A DNA stretch of 64,000 nucleotides from CAWAPD01 sp963783865 (lineage in GTDB: Bacteria; Actinomycetota; Thermoleophilia; UBA2241), in NCBI GenBank assembly GCA_963783865.1, contig CAWAPD010000001.1, forward strand, positions 682,001 through 746,000, written 5' to 3'. The position numbers were made by a program, and so were the translations under genes. This document shows positions 1 through 8,774 of this stretch, one piece after another. The notes under the pieces are model-generated. The model saw only the letters and a program-made list of their open reading frames with translations. It had not been told where the DNA came from and made no database searches. Every line of letters begins with the position of its first letter. Position 1 is the first letter of the stretch.

Positions 1-756
1 GAAATCGCACTCCTTGATCCCCTTGCCGATGTAGCGCGGCAGCGTGTAGCTCTCGTCGTGGCTGTGCGAGCAGATCAGGCGGTCGCCGACGGGATCGGGG
101 AACCGGTACAGCTCGGCGTTGGCGAACGGGCCCTGGAGGGTCGGCGCCCCACCGGTGAACACGCAGGCCCGGTCGTTGTAGTCCTGCAGGGCGACCTCGG
201 GCGACCAGCCCGGGTCGAAGGGATGGATGACGGCGTCGTCGTCGCCGGGCGTGTACCCGCAGCGGATGATCAGCGAATCGACCTCGTCGAACAGGTCGGC
301 GCCGTACCGGGCCATCGCGTTGCAGATGCCGGGCGTGTCGCCGGAGCCCGAAAGGCCGGTCAGTCCGGCCGCCTTGAAGGCCCCGTCGTCGTTGGAGCGT
401 CCCTCGAAGGCCACGTCGTGCTGCCAGGTGAGGTCGGAGGCGGTGTCGACGTAGTGGGCGCCGGCCTGCAGGGCCGCCGCCCGTACGCCGGCCGAGAAGT
501 CCATGTGCACGAAGTTCAGGATCACGTCGGCGCCGGCCGCGAGGCGCGCCACGGCCGCGGCGTCGCCGGCGTCGACGGTGGCCGTCGTCACCTTGCCGGC
601 GTCGGCCGCGGCGTCGAGCGCCAGGCGCGCCCTCACCGCCTCGACCCGGGCGGCATCGTAGTCGGCCAGCACGAACGACTCCACGTCGCCGGCGCGAGCG
701 AGAATCGAGGCGGCGGCGGCCCCCTGGGCGCCGGCGCCGAGAACGAGGCACTTCAT
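1..756 (-). CDS. Saccharopine dehydrogenase-like NAD(P)-binding protein, C-terminus cut by window edge
   Basis: The N-terminal 252 codons of a gene that runs off the left edge. The start ATG at 756 has an AAGGAG ribosome binding site just upstream. Residues 1-30 form a Rossmann fold with GAGAQG, followed by a beta-alpha segment ending in a DYDAAR-type cofactor loop. Further on are VDTASD and GSGDTPGICN, typical of the saccharopine dehydrogenase/carboxynorspermidine synthase superfamily. These enzymes form or split secondary amines or act on amino acid semialdehydes. The substrate cannot be told from this half. It is divergent from the glycine-riboswitch operon and shares an intergenic region of about 80 bases before that operon's promoter. 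Family assignment is fairly sure; function is open. Confidence 0.75.
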   Translation of the reverse strand, partial: MKCLVLGAGAQGAAAASILARAGDVESFVLADYDAARVEAVRARLALDAAADAGKVTTATVDAGDAAAVARLAAGADVILNFVHMDFSAGVRAAALQAGAHYVDTASDLTWQHDVAFEGRSNDDGAFKAAGLTGLSGSGDTPGICNAMARYGADLFDEVDSLIIRCGYTPGDDDAVIHPFDPGWSPEVALQDYNDRACVFTGGAPTLQGPFANAELYRFPDPVGDRLICSHSHDESYTLPRYIGKGIKECDF

Positions 757-834
757 GGTGGGCTCCTTGGTCGTGGATGTGCCCCTGCACACCGGAGCCT
801 AGGGTGCCGCGGGTGGGGCGGTCAATGCTCGCGG

Positions 835-863
835 TTGACCCCCCGCCGGGGCCGGACTAGATT
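835..863 (+). promoter_or_regulatory. Promoter of the glycine-riboswitch operon
   Basis: A -35 box TTGACC (835-840) and a -10 box TAGATT (858-863) are separated by exactly 17 bases. Transcription would begin near 870, about 30 bases before the riboswitch aptamer. This is among the best sigma-70-type promoters visible in the window. Confidence 0.7.
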
Positions 864-902
864 TGGCCCCGAGCTCGAGCGCAAGGACGCCCGGACGAAC
901 GT

Positions 903-1105
903 CGTGCGAGAGACCGGCCGCACAGGTGCGGCGCCCGCCACCGCGGCGGGGCCGCGGTGGCGGGCGCCGAAGGGGCAAGGCGGTCACGGACCGCCGAAAC
1001 TCTCAGGCCAACGGAGCACGACGGGACGGGCCCCCGGACCAGCCGCCGTTCGCCGCCGCTGGGACAGGGTTGAGGCAACTCGCCCTGTCCTTCGTGCTTT
1101 CAGGG
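903..1105 (+). promoter_or_regulatory. Glycine riboswitch with terminator-like expression platform
   Basis: The aptamer spans 903-1020 and is closed by a P1 helix CGTGC (903-907)/GCACG (1016-1020). It carries the conserved glycine-aptamer segments GAGAGACCGG, CGCCGAAGGGGCAAG and AAACTCTCAGGC in the right order. It is followed at 1062-1090 by a stable hairpin, GGACAGGG paired with CCCTGTCC, and a T-rich tail (1091-1101). That suggests transcriptional control, normally turned on by glycine. Only one full aptamer is evident; 1021-1060 does not show a second complete one. It controls the downstream genes for glycine/serine/hydroxypyruvate turnover, which fits the ligand. Confidence 0.9.
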
Positions 1106-1106
1106 A

Positions 1107-2306
1107 ATGAACGGGGTCAGTATGAGCGGCATGCGATGTCGGATCCTCCATCCCGGCGGCAGCCGCCGGGTGCTGGTGACCAAGGAGCTGCCCGGCGACC
1201 TGTGGCTCGAGCGTCTGCGGGCGGCCGACTGCCGCGTCGAGGTCTGCCAGACCAGCGCCATCCTCGACCACGACGAGCTGGTCGACGCCGTGGGCACGGC
1301 CTGCGACGGCGCCATCGGGCAGCTGACCGAGCCGTGGGACGAGGAGCTGCTCGAGGCCTTCCGGGCCGCCGGCGGCGCCGCGTACAGCAACTACGCCGTC
1401 GGCTACGACAACGTCGACGTCGCGGCGGCCACGGCCCTCGGCATCCCGGTCGGCAACACGCCGGGCGTCCTCACGGAGACCACCGCCGAGCTGGCCGTCG
1501 CCCTCACGTTCGCCGCCGCGCGGCGCGTCGTGGAGTCGCACGAGTACCTGGCGGCCGGCGAGTATCACGCCTGGCTGCCGACGCTGTTCCTCGGCGAGCT
1601 GCTCTGGCGCCGGACGCTCGGCGTGATCGGCGCCGGCCGCATCGGCTCGGCTTACGCCCGCATGATGGTCGAGGGACACAGGATGGACCTCGTCTACTTC
1701 GACCCGAGCCCCCAGGACGAGCTCGAGGCCGAGCTGGCCGCGTACGGCGAGCTCCTTCGGGCGCGGGGCGAGGACCCGGTGCGCGTGCGCCGGGCCGACA
1801 GCGTCGACGACGTGCTGCACGAGGCCGACGTGGTCAGCGTGCACACGGTGCTCAACGACGAGACCCACCACCTGATCGACGCCCGGCGCCTCGCGCTGAT
1901 GAAGCCGCACGCCATCCTCGTGAACCCCAGCCGGGGACCGCTGGTCGACGAGCGGGCGCTCGTCGCGCACGCCCGCGAGCACCCCGGCTTCCGGGCCGGG
2001 CTCGACGTGTTCGAGAACGAGCCCGGCGTCGAGCCCGGCCTGCTCGAGCTGCCCAACGTGGTCAGCGTCCCGCACATCGGCTCGGCGACGAGCTGGACCC
2101 GCGAGGCGATGGCGACGCTCGCCGCGACCAACGTGGCGGCCGCGCTGCAGGGGTGGCCGGCCTGGGACGGCGCCGACGTGGCGCCGTTCCTGGGGCCGGC
2201 CCCGCCGCGCGCGGCCCCCAGCATCGTCAATGCAAGGCAGCTCGCGCTGCCGACCGCGGGACCGTCGGCGACCGATGTCGCCCGGCCAGCAAGGAGGAGC
2301 ACATGA
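1107..2306 (+). CDS. Hydroxypyruvate/glyoxylate reductase (D-2-hydroxyacid dehydrogenase, plant HPR1-like)
   Basis: A 399-residue D-isomer 2-hydroxyacid dehydrogenase that should reduce hydroxypyruvate to D-glycerate (and glyoxylate to glycolate) with NAD(P)H. GAGRIGSAYARMMVEG near residues 172-187 is the Rossmann loop, NPSRGPLVDE and GLDVFENEP are family signatures, and the His of VPHIGSA is the usual catalytic one. The phrases GNTPGVLTETTAEL, SAYARMMVEG and the C-terminal AAPSIVNA closely match plant peroxisomal HPR1 as I recall it, so hydroxypyruvate is the most likely substrate. The first gene after the glycine riboswitch. ATG at 1122 is an alternative start. Its TGA overlaps the next ATG (ATGA). 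Confidence 0.88.
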   Translation: MNGVSMSGMRCRILHPGGSRRVLVTKELPGDLWLERLRAADCRVEVCQTSAILDHDELVDAVGTACDGAIGQLTEPWDEELLEAFRAAGGAAYSNYAVGYDNVDVAAATALGIPVGNTPGVLTETTAELAVALTFAAARRVVESHEYLAAGEYHAWLPTLFLGELLWRRTLGVIGAGRIGSAYARMMVEGHRMDLVYFDPSPQDELEAELAAYGELLRARGEDPVRVRRADSVDDVLHEADVVSVHTVLNDETHHLIDARRLALMKPHAILVNPSRGPLVDERALVAHAREHPGFRAGLDVFENEPGVEPGLLELPNVVSVPHIGSATSWTREAMATLAATNVAAALQGWPAWDGADVAPFLGPAPPRAAPSIVNARQLALPTAGPSATDVARPARRST

Positions 2307-3517
2307 AGACCAGTGGGACGCTGCCGATCGCCGAGCGCGTCGCGCGCCTGGGGACCGAGACCGCCTTCGCCGTCAGCGCGGAGTGCAACGCCTGGGCCGC
2401 CGCCGGCAACCCCGTCTACCCGTTCCACCTGGGCGACATGGATCTGCGCACCCCGGCCAACGTGGTCGAGGCGGCCGAGCGCGCGCTCGCCGCCGGCAAG
2501 ACCGGCTACTGTCCGAACGGCGGCATCCCCGAGCTGCGGCAGGCGCTGGCCGACGAGATCACCCGCACCCACGATGGCGTGTCGTACGGCCCCGAGAACG
2601 TGGCCGTCCAGCCCGGCGGCAAGCCGGTGATCGAGAAGTTCCTGCTGACGCTGATGGACCCCGGCGACGAGGTGCTCTACCCCAATCCCGGCTTCCCGAT
2701 CTACGAGTCGCAGATCGAGTTCCTCGGCGGCGTCGCCAAGCCGTACGGGTTCGTGCCCGGCGAGACCAACTTCCTGCTCGACTTCGACGCCATCGAGGCC
2801 GCCATCACGCCCCGCACCAAGCTGCTGATCTTCAACAACCTCCACAACCCGACCGGCGCCGAGAGCCCGGACGACGAGATCGAGGCCCTCGCCGAGCTCG
2901 CCCTCAGGCACGACCTGTACGTGCTCTCGGACGAGGCGTACTGGGACATCCGCTACTCGGGCCGCAGCCGGTCGATCGTCTCGATCCCCGGCATGCAGGA
3001 GCGCACCGTCATCCTCTACACGTTCAGCAAGAAGTTCGCGATGACGGGCTGGCGGCTGGGCGGCGCGATCGGGCCCAAGGAGATCGTCGACGTCATCGCC
3101 ACGATCAACGTGAACCAGGAGAGCTGCACGAGCCACTTCATCCAGTGGGCCGGCGTCGAGGGGCTGACCGGGGACCAGACCGGCGCGCGGGAGATCCTGG
3201 CGACGCTGAAGGAGCGCCGCGACGTGGCCGTCGCGGCGCTGAACGACATCGACGGCGTGTCGTGCTACTCGCCCGAAGCCACCTTCTACCTGTTCCCCGA
3301 CGTCACCGGCGCCATGGAGCGCACCGGCCTGACCGACTACAACGAGTTCCGCATGGCCGCGCTGCGGCAGACGGGGGTGTCGTTCTGCACCCGGCTGCAC
3401 TTCGGCCGCGAGCTGCCCGGCGAGGCGCGCCGGTACGTCCGCATCGCCTACTCCGGCATCCCGGCCGACCGCATCCGGGAGGGGCTCGGCAGGCTCAAGG
3501 CGTTCGTGGAGGCCTGA
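2303..3517 (+). CDS. Class I/II PLP aminotransferase
   Basis: A 404-residue fold-type I aminotransferase of the aspartate aminotransferase family. FNNLHNPTGAESP is the substrate/PLP loop, YVLSDEAYWD holds the PLP-contacting Asp and Tyr, and FSKKFAMTGWRLG contains the Schiff-base lysine. The start is fixed by AAGGAGGAG a few bases upstream and by the ATGA overlap with the reductase gene. Sitting between a hydroxypyruvate reductase and an SHMT-like gene, it most plausibly converts serine to hydroxypyruvate with an acceptor such as pyruvate or glyoxylate. That specificity is inferred from context only; the family also includes Asp, Ala and aromatic aminotransferases. Confidence 0.88.
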   Translation: MKTSGTLPIAERVARLGTETAFAVSAECNAWAAAGNPVYPFHLGDMDLRTPANVVEAAERALAAGKTGYCPNGGIPELRQALADEITRTHDGVSYGPENVAVQPGGKPVIEKFLLTLMDPGDEVLYPNPGFPIYESQIEFLGGVAKPYGFVPGETNFLLDFDAIEAAITPRTKLLIFNNLHNPTGAESPDDEIEALAELALRHDLYVLSDEAYWDIRYSGRSRSIVSIPGMQERTVILYTFSKKFAMTGWRLGGAIGPKEIVDVIATINVNQESCTSHFIQWAGVEGLTGDQTGAREILATLKERRDVAVAALNDIDGVSCYSPEATFYLFPDVTGAMERTGLTDYNEFRMAALRQTGVSFCTRLHFGRELPGEARRYVRIAYSGIPADRIREGLGRLKAFVEA

Positions 3518-3519
3518 AG

Positions 3520-6225
3520 GTGGCGGTCGAGCAGGAGCCCCGGACCGGGTTGCGTCACACACCGCTGCACGAGCGCCACGCGGCGGCCGGCGCCAGGCTC
3601 GTCGACTTCAGCGGCTGGGAGATGCCCCTCCAGTACGCCGGCGGCATCGTCGCCGAGCATCTGGCGACGCGCCGGTCGGCGGGCTTGTTCGACGTGTCGC
3701 ACATGGGCCGCTTCACGCTGCGCGGACCCGGTGCCCTGTCCTTCCTGCAGCACGTGCTGACCAACAACGCCGCCGCCCTCGACCCGCTGCAGGCCCAGTA
3801 CACGATCGTGCCGACGCCGACCGGGGGCGCGGTGGACGACGCCTACCTGTATCGCTTCACCGAGGACGAGTACCTCCTTGTCGTCAACGCCGCCAACCGT
3901 GAGAAGGACTGGGACCACTTCCAGGCCGTCCTGGCCGGAGGGGGCGGGGCGACCGGCGGCGCACTCCCGGCGTCGCCCGGTTTCGGCGAGGTCGAGTTGA
4001 TCGACCGCACGGCCGAGATCGCCATGGTCGCCCTGCAGGGACCACGCTCGCGCGAAGTCCTGAGCGCGGTCCTCACCGAGGGCGGCCTGCCCGAGCCGCT
4101 GCGCAACGAGCTGTCGATCGCTCGCGCCGGCGCGGCCGAGTTGCGCATCGGGCGCACCGGGTACACGGGCGAGCCGATCTGCTTCGAGCTGTTCGTGGCG
4201 GCCGAGCACGCGGTCGCGCTGTGGGACGCGCTGGCGGCGGCGGGCGCCGAGCCCGTCGGGCTCGGCGCCCGCGACACCCTGCGCCTCGAGGCCGGCCTGC
4301 CGCTGTACGGACAGGAGCTCGGCCGCGACCCTGCCGGCGACGAGATCCCCATCTACGCCATCGCGCTGGCGCCGTTCGCGGTGAGCCTCTCACCGGCGAA
4401 GGGCGACTTCATCGGGCGCTCCGCGCTCGCGCGCCAGCAGCGCGCCTACGAGCGCATCCTGGTGCGCGACTGGTCGTCGGTCGCCGACCTGCCGAGGCGC
4501 GGCCAGCCCGTCGCCGTCACGGGGTCGGGCGTCGCCCGTCAAGGCGCCGACGTGTTCCGCGAGGGCGAGCACGTGGGCTGGGTCACGAGCGGCACCGCCG
4601 TCCCGTACTGGAACGTCGAGGGCGACGGCCTGTACTCGACGCTGACCGGCGAGCGCAGCCTGCGCACGATCGCGCTGGCCTACATCGACAGCCGGATCGT
4701 CGAGGACGACACCGTGGAGGTCGACGTCCGCGGGCGGCGCCTGCCCGGGATCGTGGTCCCCTACCACCTGCGCAGCGAGGCCCCGCCGTACGCGCGCTCG
4801 ATCGTCTGGGACCACGAGCCCGAACGCCCGGCGCCGCCCGCCGGCGACCTGCGCCGGCGGGCGCTGCGCCTGATCGACGAGGCGATCGCCAACCACGAGT
4901 GGCGCCAGACGCAGGCCATCGATCTCATCCCTTCGGAGATGACGCCGTCGCCGCTCGTCCGCCTGCTGTCGGTCAGCGACCCGGCCTTCCGCTACGCCGA
5001 GCACAGGCAGATGGAGGCCTTCTACGACCTCGACGTCTTCTACTACCAGGGGACCGGCTTCATCGACGAGGTCGAGCGGCTGGTCGAGGCCGAGCTGCGC
5101 GCGTACCTGGGCTGCGCCGAGGTCGAGACCCGGCCGATCAGCGGCCAGATGGCCAACATGGTCGTGTTCAGCGCCCTGGTCGACTACCTCAACCGCGGCG
5201 ACCGCAAGGCCGAGCCGCGGCGCATCCGCAAGGTCGTCAACAACCACCTCGGCAAGGGCGGCCACCTGAGCGCCCAACCGATGGGCGCCCTGCGCGACTT
5301 CGTCGCCCGCGACCCGCGTACCGAGCTGCCGGCCGTGGCCGACATCCCGGTGCTGGCCGAGAACCCCTACAGGCCCGACGTGCCGGCGCTCCTCGACCTG
5401 ATCGAGCAGGAGCGCCCCGAGCTGATCGTCCTGGGCAAGAGCATGGTGCTGCACCCCGAGCCGGTCTACGAGGTGCGGACGTTCCTCGACGAGGCCGGCA
5501 TCGACGCCGTGCTGCTGTACGACATGGCGCACGTGCTCGGCCTCGTTGGGCCGCGCTTCCAGGAGCCCTTCAAGGAGGGCGCGGACCTGGTCACCGGCTC
5601 GACCCACAAGACGTTCTTCGGACCCCAGCGCGGCATCGTGGCCGGCGACTGGCGCGAGCCGGAGGTGAAGTGGGAGCTGTGGGAGGCGATCGAGCGGCGC
5701 GCGTTCCCTGGCTCGGTCAGCAACCACCACCTGGGCACCCTGCTCGGCCTGCTCATGGCCACCTACGAGATGAACGAGTTCCGGGATCGCTGGCAGCGCG
5801 ACGTGATCGCCAACGCCAAGGCGTTCGCGAAGGCCCTGGCCGCGGCCGGCCTCGACGTCGCCGGCGACCCGGCGGTCGACTACACCGAGACCCACCAGGT
5901 GATCGTGCGCGTCGGCTACGGCCGCGGCCCCGAGGTCGCGGCCCGGCTCGAGCGCAACAACATCGTCTGCAACTACCAGGCCGCGCCCGACGAGGAGGGC
6001 TTCACGGCCGCCGGCGCCCTGCGTCTCGGCGTCGCCGAGATGACCCGCTTCGGCATGGGACCGGCCGAGTTCGCCGAGGTGGCGGACCTGATGGCGGCGG
6101 CGGTTCGCGGCGACGACGTCGCCGCCGACGCCGCCGCCCTCCGGGCCCGGTTCACCGAGATCGGCTACTGCTTCGGCGGGCCGGGGTTCGAGCCGCTGAT
6201 CGAGCGCCTGCACCGCCTCATCTGA
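3520..6225 (+). CDS. GcvT aminomethyltransferase-like / serine hydroxymethyltransferase-like fusion protein
   Basis: One 901-residue frame with two folate-dependent modules. Residues about 1-430 are a GcvT-type T-protein (FDVSHMGRF, VNAANREKDW, ARDTLRLEAG, GDFIGRSAL). Residues about 445-895 are an SHMT-like PLP domain (DLIPSEM, YYQGTGFIDEVE, DMAHVLGLVG, and STHKTFFGPQRG with the Schiff-base lysine). GcvT would release a one-carbon unit to tetrahydrofolate and SHMT would add methylene-THF to glycine to give serine, so the fusion could pass THF carbon between sites. The SHMT half is divergent (SGQMANM instead of the usual SGSQAN). The GTG start lies 2 bases after the aminotransferase stop. No gcvH or gcvP is nearby. 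Confidence 0.88.
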   Translation: MAVEQEPRTGLRHTPLHERHAAAGARLVDFSGWEMPLQYAGGIVAEHLATRRSAGLFDVSHMGRFTLRGPGALSFLQHVLTNNAAALDPLQAQYTIVPTPTGGAVDDAYLYRFTEDEYLLVVNAANREKDWDHFQAVLAGGGGATGGALPASPGFGEVELIDRTAEIAMVALQGPRSREVLSAVLTEGGLPEPLRNELSIARAGAAELRIGRTGYTGEPICFELFVAAEHAVALWDALAAAGAEPVGLGARDTLRLEAGLPLYGQELGRDPAGDEIPIYAIALAPFAVSLSPAKGDFIGRSALARQQRAYERILVRDWSSVADLPRRGQPVAVTGSGVARQGADVFREGEHVGWVTSGTAVPYWNVEGDGLYSTLTGERSLRTIALAYIDSRIVEDDTVEVDVRGRRLPGIVVPYHLRSEAPPYARSIVWDHEPERPAPPAGDLRRRALRLIDEAIANHEWRQTQAIDLIPSEMTPSPLVRLLSVSDPAFRYAEHRQMEAFYDLDVFYYQGTGFIDEVERLVEAELRAYLGCAEVETRPISGQMANMVVFSALVDYLNRGDRKAEPRRIRKVVNNHLGKGGHLSAQPMGALRDFVARDPRTELPAVADIPVLAENPYRPDVPALLDLIEQERPELIVLGKSMVLHPEPVYEVRTFLDEAGIDAVLLYDMAHVLGLVGPRFQEPFKEGADLVTGSTHKTFFGPQRGIVAGDWREPEVKWELWEAIERRAFPGSVSNHHLGTLLGLLMATYEMNEFRDRWQRDVIANAKAFAKALAAAGLDVAGDPAVDYTETHQVIVRVGYGRGPEVAARLERNNIVCNYQAAPDEEGFTAAGALRLGVAEMTRFGMGPAEFAEVADLMAAAVRGDDVAADAAALRARFTEIGYCFGGPGFEPLIERLHRLI

Positions 6226-6324
6226 GAGACTGCGGCCGAGAGGCTGCCTGAGAGATCGAGCACGACCGATCGGGACGCCCCGACGAGCACGACACGCCGG
6301 CGGCGCCGACCACGAAAGGAGCGC

Positions 6325-8703
6325 ATGATGCCAGTCGCCTTCGGCCCCCGGCGGGCGAGCTACCTCGACATCACCGCGGCGGGGACGGCGCAGCCGTTCA
6401 CCGCCGACGAGGTCGCCGCCCTCGAGTGGTACGACGTGCTCTACCGCTCGCTCTGCGCCCTGCTCTACAACTACGTCCCGACCTCGGGCCATCCCGGCGG
6501 CTCGATCTCGTCGGGACGCTTCGTCGCCGGCGTCGTGCTCGACGCCGCCGACTACGACCTCGCCGACCCCGACCGCGAGGACGCCGACATCGTCTCGTAC
6601 GCGGCCGGTCACAAGGCGATGGGCCTGTACGCGATGTGGGCCCTGCGCGACGAGGTGGCGCGCGTGGGCGACGCGAGCCTGCTGCCCGCCGACCCGGCCC
6701 GCCGTCTGCGACTCGAGGACCTGCTCGGGTTCCGCCGCAACCCGATCACGGCGACGCCGCTGTTCCGACGTTTCACGGCCAAGGCGCTCGACGGCCACCC
6801 GACGCCGGCGACGCCGTTCGTGCGCCTGTCGACCGGCGCGTCTGGCGTGGGCGTTGCCAGCTCGATCGGGCTCGCGCTCGGCGCCCGCGACCGGTACGGC
6901 GACGCCGCCCCGCGCGTTCACGTGGTCGAGGGCGAGGGGGGGCTCACGCCGGGCCGCGTGGCCGAGGCCCTCGCCGCCGCCGGCACCGCGTCGCTCGACA
7001 ACCTCGTCTTCCACATCGACTTCAACCAGGCGTCGATCGACAGCGACCACGTCTGCCGCGACGGCGACGGGCCCGGGGACTACGTGCAGTGGGACCCCCG
7101 CGAGCTGTTCTTCCTGCACGACTGGAACGTGATCGACGTGCCCGACGGCCACGACTGGCAGCAGATCGTGTCCGCCCAGCGGCTGGCGCTCACCCTCGAC
7201 ACCGGCCAGCCCACGGCGATCGTCTACCACACCCACAAGGGCTGGCGGTACGGCGTCACCGGCAAGGCGTCGCACGGCGCCGGCCACAAGCTCTGCTCCG
7301 AGGGCTTCTACGACGCGCTGGCGGAGCTGACGGCCGGAGGCGGTGACGCCGAGCCCGCGCTGCCGGTCTGCGAGCCCGGCGACCACCGCTGCGATGGGCC
7401 GGCGGGCCCTGAGGTGCGCGAGGAGTGCTTCTGGGCGGGGCTCGAGATCGTTCGTGAGCACGTCGAGGCGAGCGCCGCCCAGACGGCCGCGCTGGCGGGC
7501 CGCCTGGCCGCGTCCCGCGCCCGGCTCGAGGCGCGCGGCCGCAGGCCGCGCGCCGGCGCCCCGCGCGTCGAGGCGGCCTACGAGGCGGCGGTCCGCGACG
7601 CGGCCGCCATCCCCGACGAGCTGCGGCTCGCGCCCGGCTCGTCGACCACCCTGCGCCAGGAGCTGGCGCGGTCCCTGAACCGCCTGAACCGCGCCTCCGA
7701 CGGCGCCTTCCTGTCGGCCGCCGCCGACCTGCTCGGCTCGACCAGCGTCAGCACGGTCGCCGATGGATTCCCGGGCGGCTTCTGGAACGCGGCGGCCAAC
7801 CCCGACGCCCGTCTGCTGTCGACCGGCGGCATCTGCGAGGACGCGATGTCGGGGATCCTCTCGGGCATCTCGGCCTTCGGCCACAACGTCGGCGTGGGCT
7901 CGTCGTACGGCGCCTTCATGGCGCCGCTCGGGCACATCGCCGCGCGCCTGCACGCCATCGGCGCGCAGGCGCGCGAGTCGGTGAGCGGCGACCCGTACAA
8001 GCCGATGGTCCTCGTCTGCGGCCACGCCGGCCTCAAGACCGGTGAGGACGGACCGACACACGCCGACCCGCAGGCCTTGCAGCTCGTGCAGGAAGACTTC
8101 CCGCCGGGCACGTCGATATCGATCACGCCGTGGGACCCGCAGGAGATCTGGACGCTGACGGCGACGGCGCTGGCGCAGCGGCCCGCCGTCGTCTGGGCCT
8201 TCGTCACCCGGCCCAACGAGCCGGTGCTCGACCGCCCGGCGCTCGGCCTGGCGCCGCCGGAGGCGGCCGCCGCCGGCCTCTACGTGTTGCGGCGGCCCGA
8301 GGGCGAGCCCGACGTCACCATCGTGCTACAGGAGAGCGCCGTCACCTACGCGTTCGTGCAGGAGACGTTGCCGCTGCTCGAGCAGGCGGGCGTCGACGCG
8401 CTGGCCTACTACGTCGCCAGCGCGGAGCTGTTCGACCGCCTGCCGGCCGACGAGCGGCGGCGGCTGTTCCCCGAAGAGCGGGCCCGCGAGGCCATGGCGA
8501 TCACCGGCTTCACGCTGCCGACGATGTACCGCTGGGTCCACTCCGAGGCCGGCCTCGCGGCGTCGCTGCATCCGTACCGCAACGGCCACTACCTGGGCAG
8601 CGGACCCGGCCAGGTGGTCCTCCGCGAGGCGGGCCTCGACGGCGCCGGACAGGCGCGGGCGATCGAGGAGTACCTGTCAGCGGCAGCCCGCCGCGGCACG
8701 TGA
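6325..8703 (+). CDS. Transketolase-like thiamine-diphosphate enzyme
   Basis: A 792-residue protein with the three-domain layout of transketolase and homodimeric pyruvate dehydrogenase E1. The N-terminal part has SGHPGGSISS and AAGHKAMGLYAMW (ThDP/phosphate His residues) and a GEG start to the ThDP/Mg motif, ending in FHIDFNQ about 25 residues later. The middle part has GHAGLKTGEDGPTHADPQ, which resembles the transketolase PYR-domain catalytic segment. The start is ATGATG at 6325 behind GAAAGGAGCG. It follows the GcvT-SHMT gene by 99 bases and is probably in the same glycine-regulated operon. A ketol donor role, for instance with hydroxypyruvate, is possible but not shown; the sequence is divergent enough that the substrate is uncertain. 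Confidence 0.75.
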   Translation: MMPVAFGPRRASYLDITAAGTAQPFTADEVAALEWYDVLYRSLCALLYNYVPTSGHPGGSISSGRFVAGVVLDAADYDLADPDREDADIVSYAAGHKAMGLYAMWALRDEVARVGDASLLPADPARRLRLEDLLGFRRNPITATPLFRRFTAKALDGHPTPATPFVRLSTGASGVGVASSIGLALGARDRYGDAAPRVHVVEGEGGLTPGRVAEALAAAGTASLDNLVFHIDFNQASIDSDHVCRDGDGPGDYVQWDPRELFFLHDWNVIDVPDGHDWQQIVSAQRLALTLDTGQPTAIVYHTHKGWRYGVTGKASHGAGHKLCSEGFYDALAELTAGGGDAEPALPVCEPGDHRCDGPAGPEVREECFWAGLEIVREHVEASAAQTAALAGRLAASRARLEARGRRPRAGAPRVEAAYEAAVRDAAAIPDELRLAPGSSTTLRQELARSLNRLNRASDGAFLSAAADLLGSTSVSTVADGFPGGFWNAAANPDARLLSTGGICEDAMSGILSGISAFGHNVGVGSSYGAFMAPLGHIAARLHAIGAQARESVSGDPYKPMVLVCGHAGLKTGEDGPTHADPQALQLVQEDFPPGTSISITPWDPQEIWTLTATALAQRPAVVWAFVTRPNEPVLDRPALGLAPPEAAAAGLYVLRRPEGEPDVTIVLQESAVTYAFVQETLPLLEQAGVDALAYYVASAELFDRLPADERRRLFPEERAREAMAITGFTLPTMYRWVHSEAGLAASLHPYRNGHYLGSGPGQVVLREAGLDGAGQARAIEEYLSAAARRGT

Positions 8704-8774
8704 GATGAGCTACAGCGGCCGCGACCAGCCGGCCGCCGCCGCCCTGGCCAAGGGTTACGGCCGCGCCGTGTGGC

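Noticed and set aside
1021..1060. Second glycine aptamer of a tandem riboswitch
   Set aside because: No GAGAG or CCGAAGG-type segments; the sequence is instead GC-rich linker leading into the terminator hairpin.
6226..6324. Second riboswitch before the transketolase-like gene, suggested by GAGAGACTGCGGCCGAGAGGCTGCC
   Set aside because: The order and pairing of a glycine aptamer are missing, and the 99-base gap is too short for a full aptamer and platform.
4390..8061. A 1223-codon open frame on the minus strand opposite GcvT-SHMT and the transketolase-like gene
   Set aside because: Composition (Val/Arg/Gly/His-rich, no domains) is that of an antisense shadow in high-GC DNA; the plus-strand genes have clear families.
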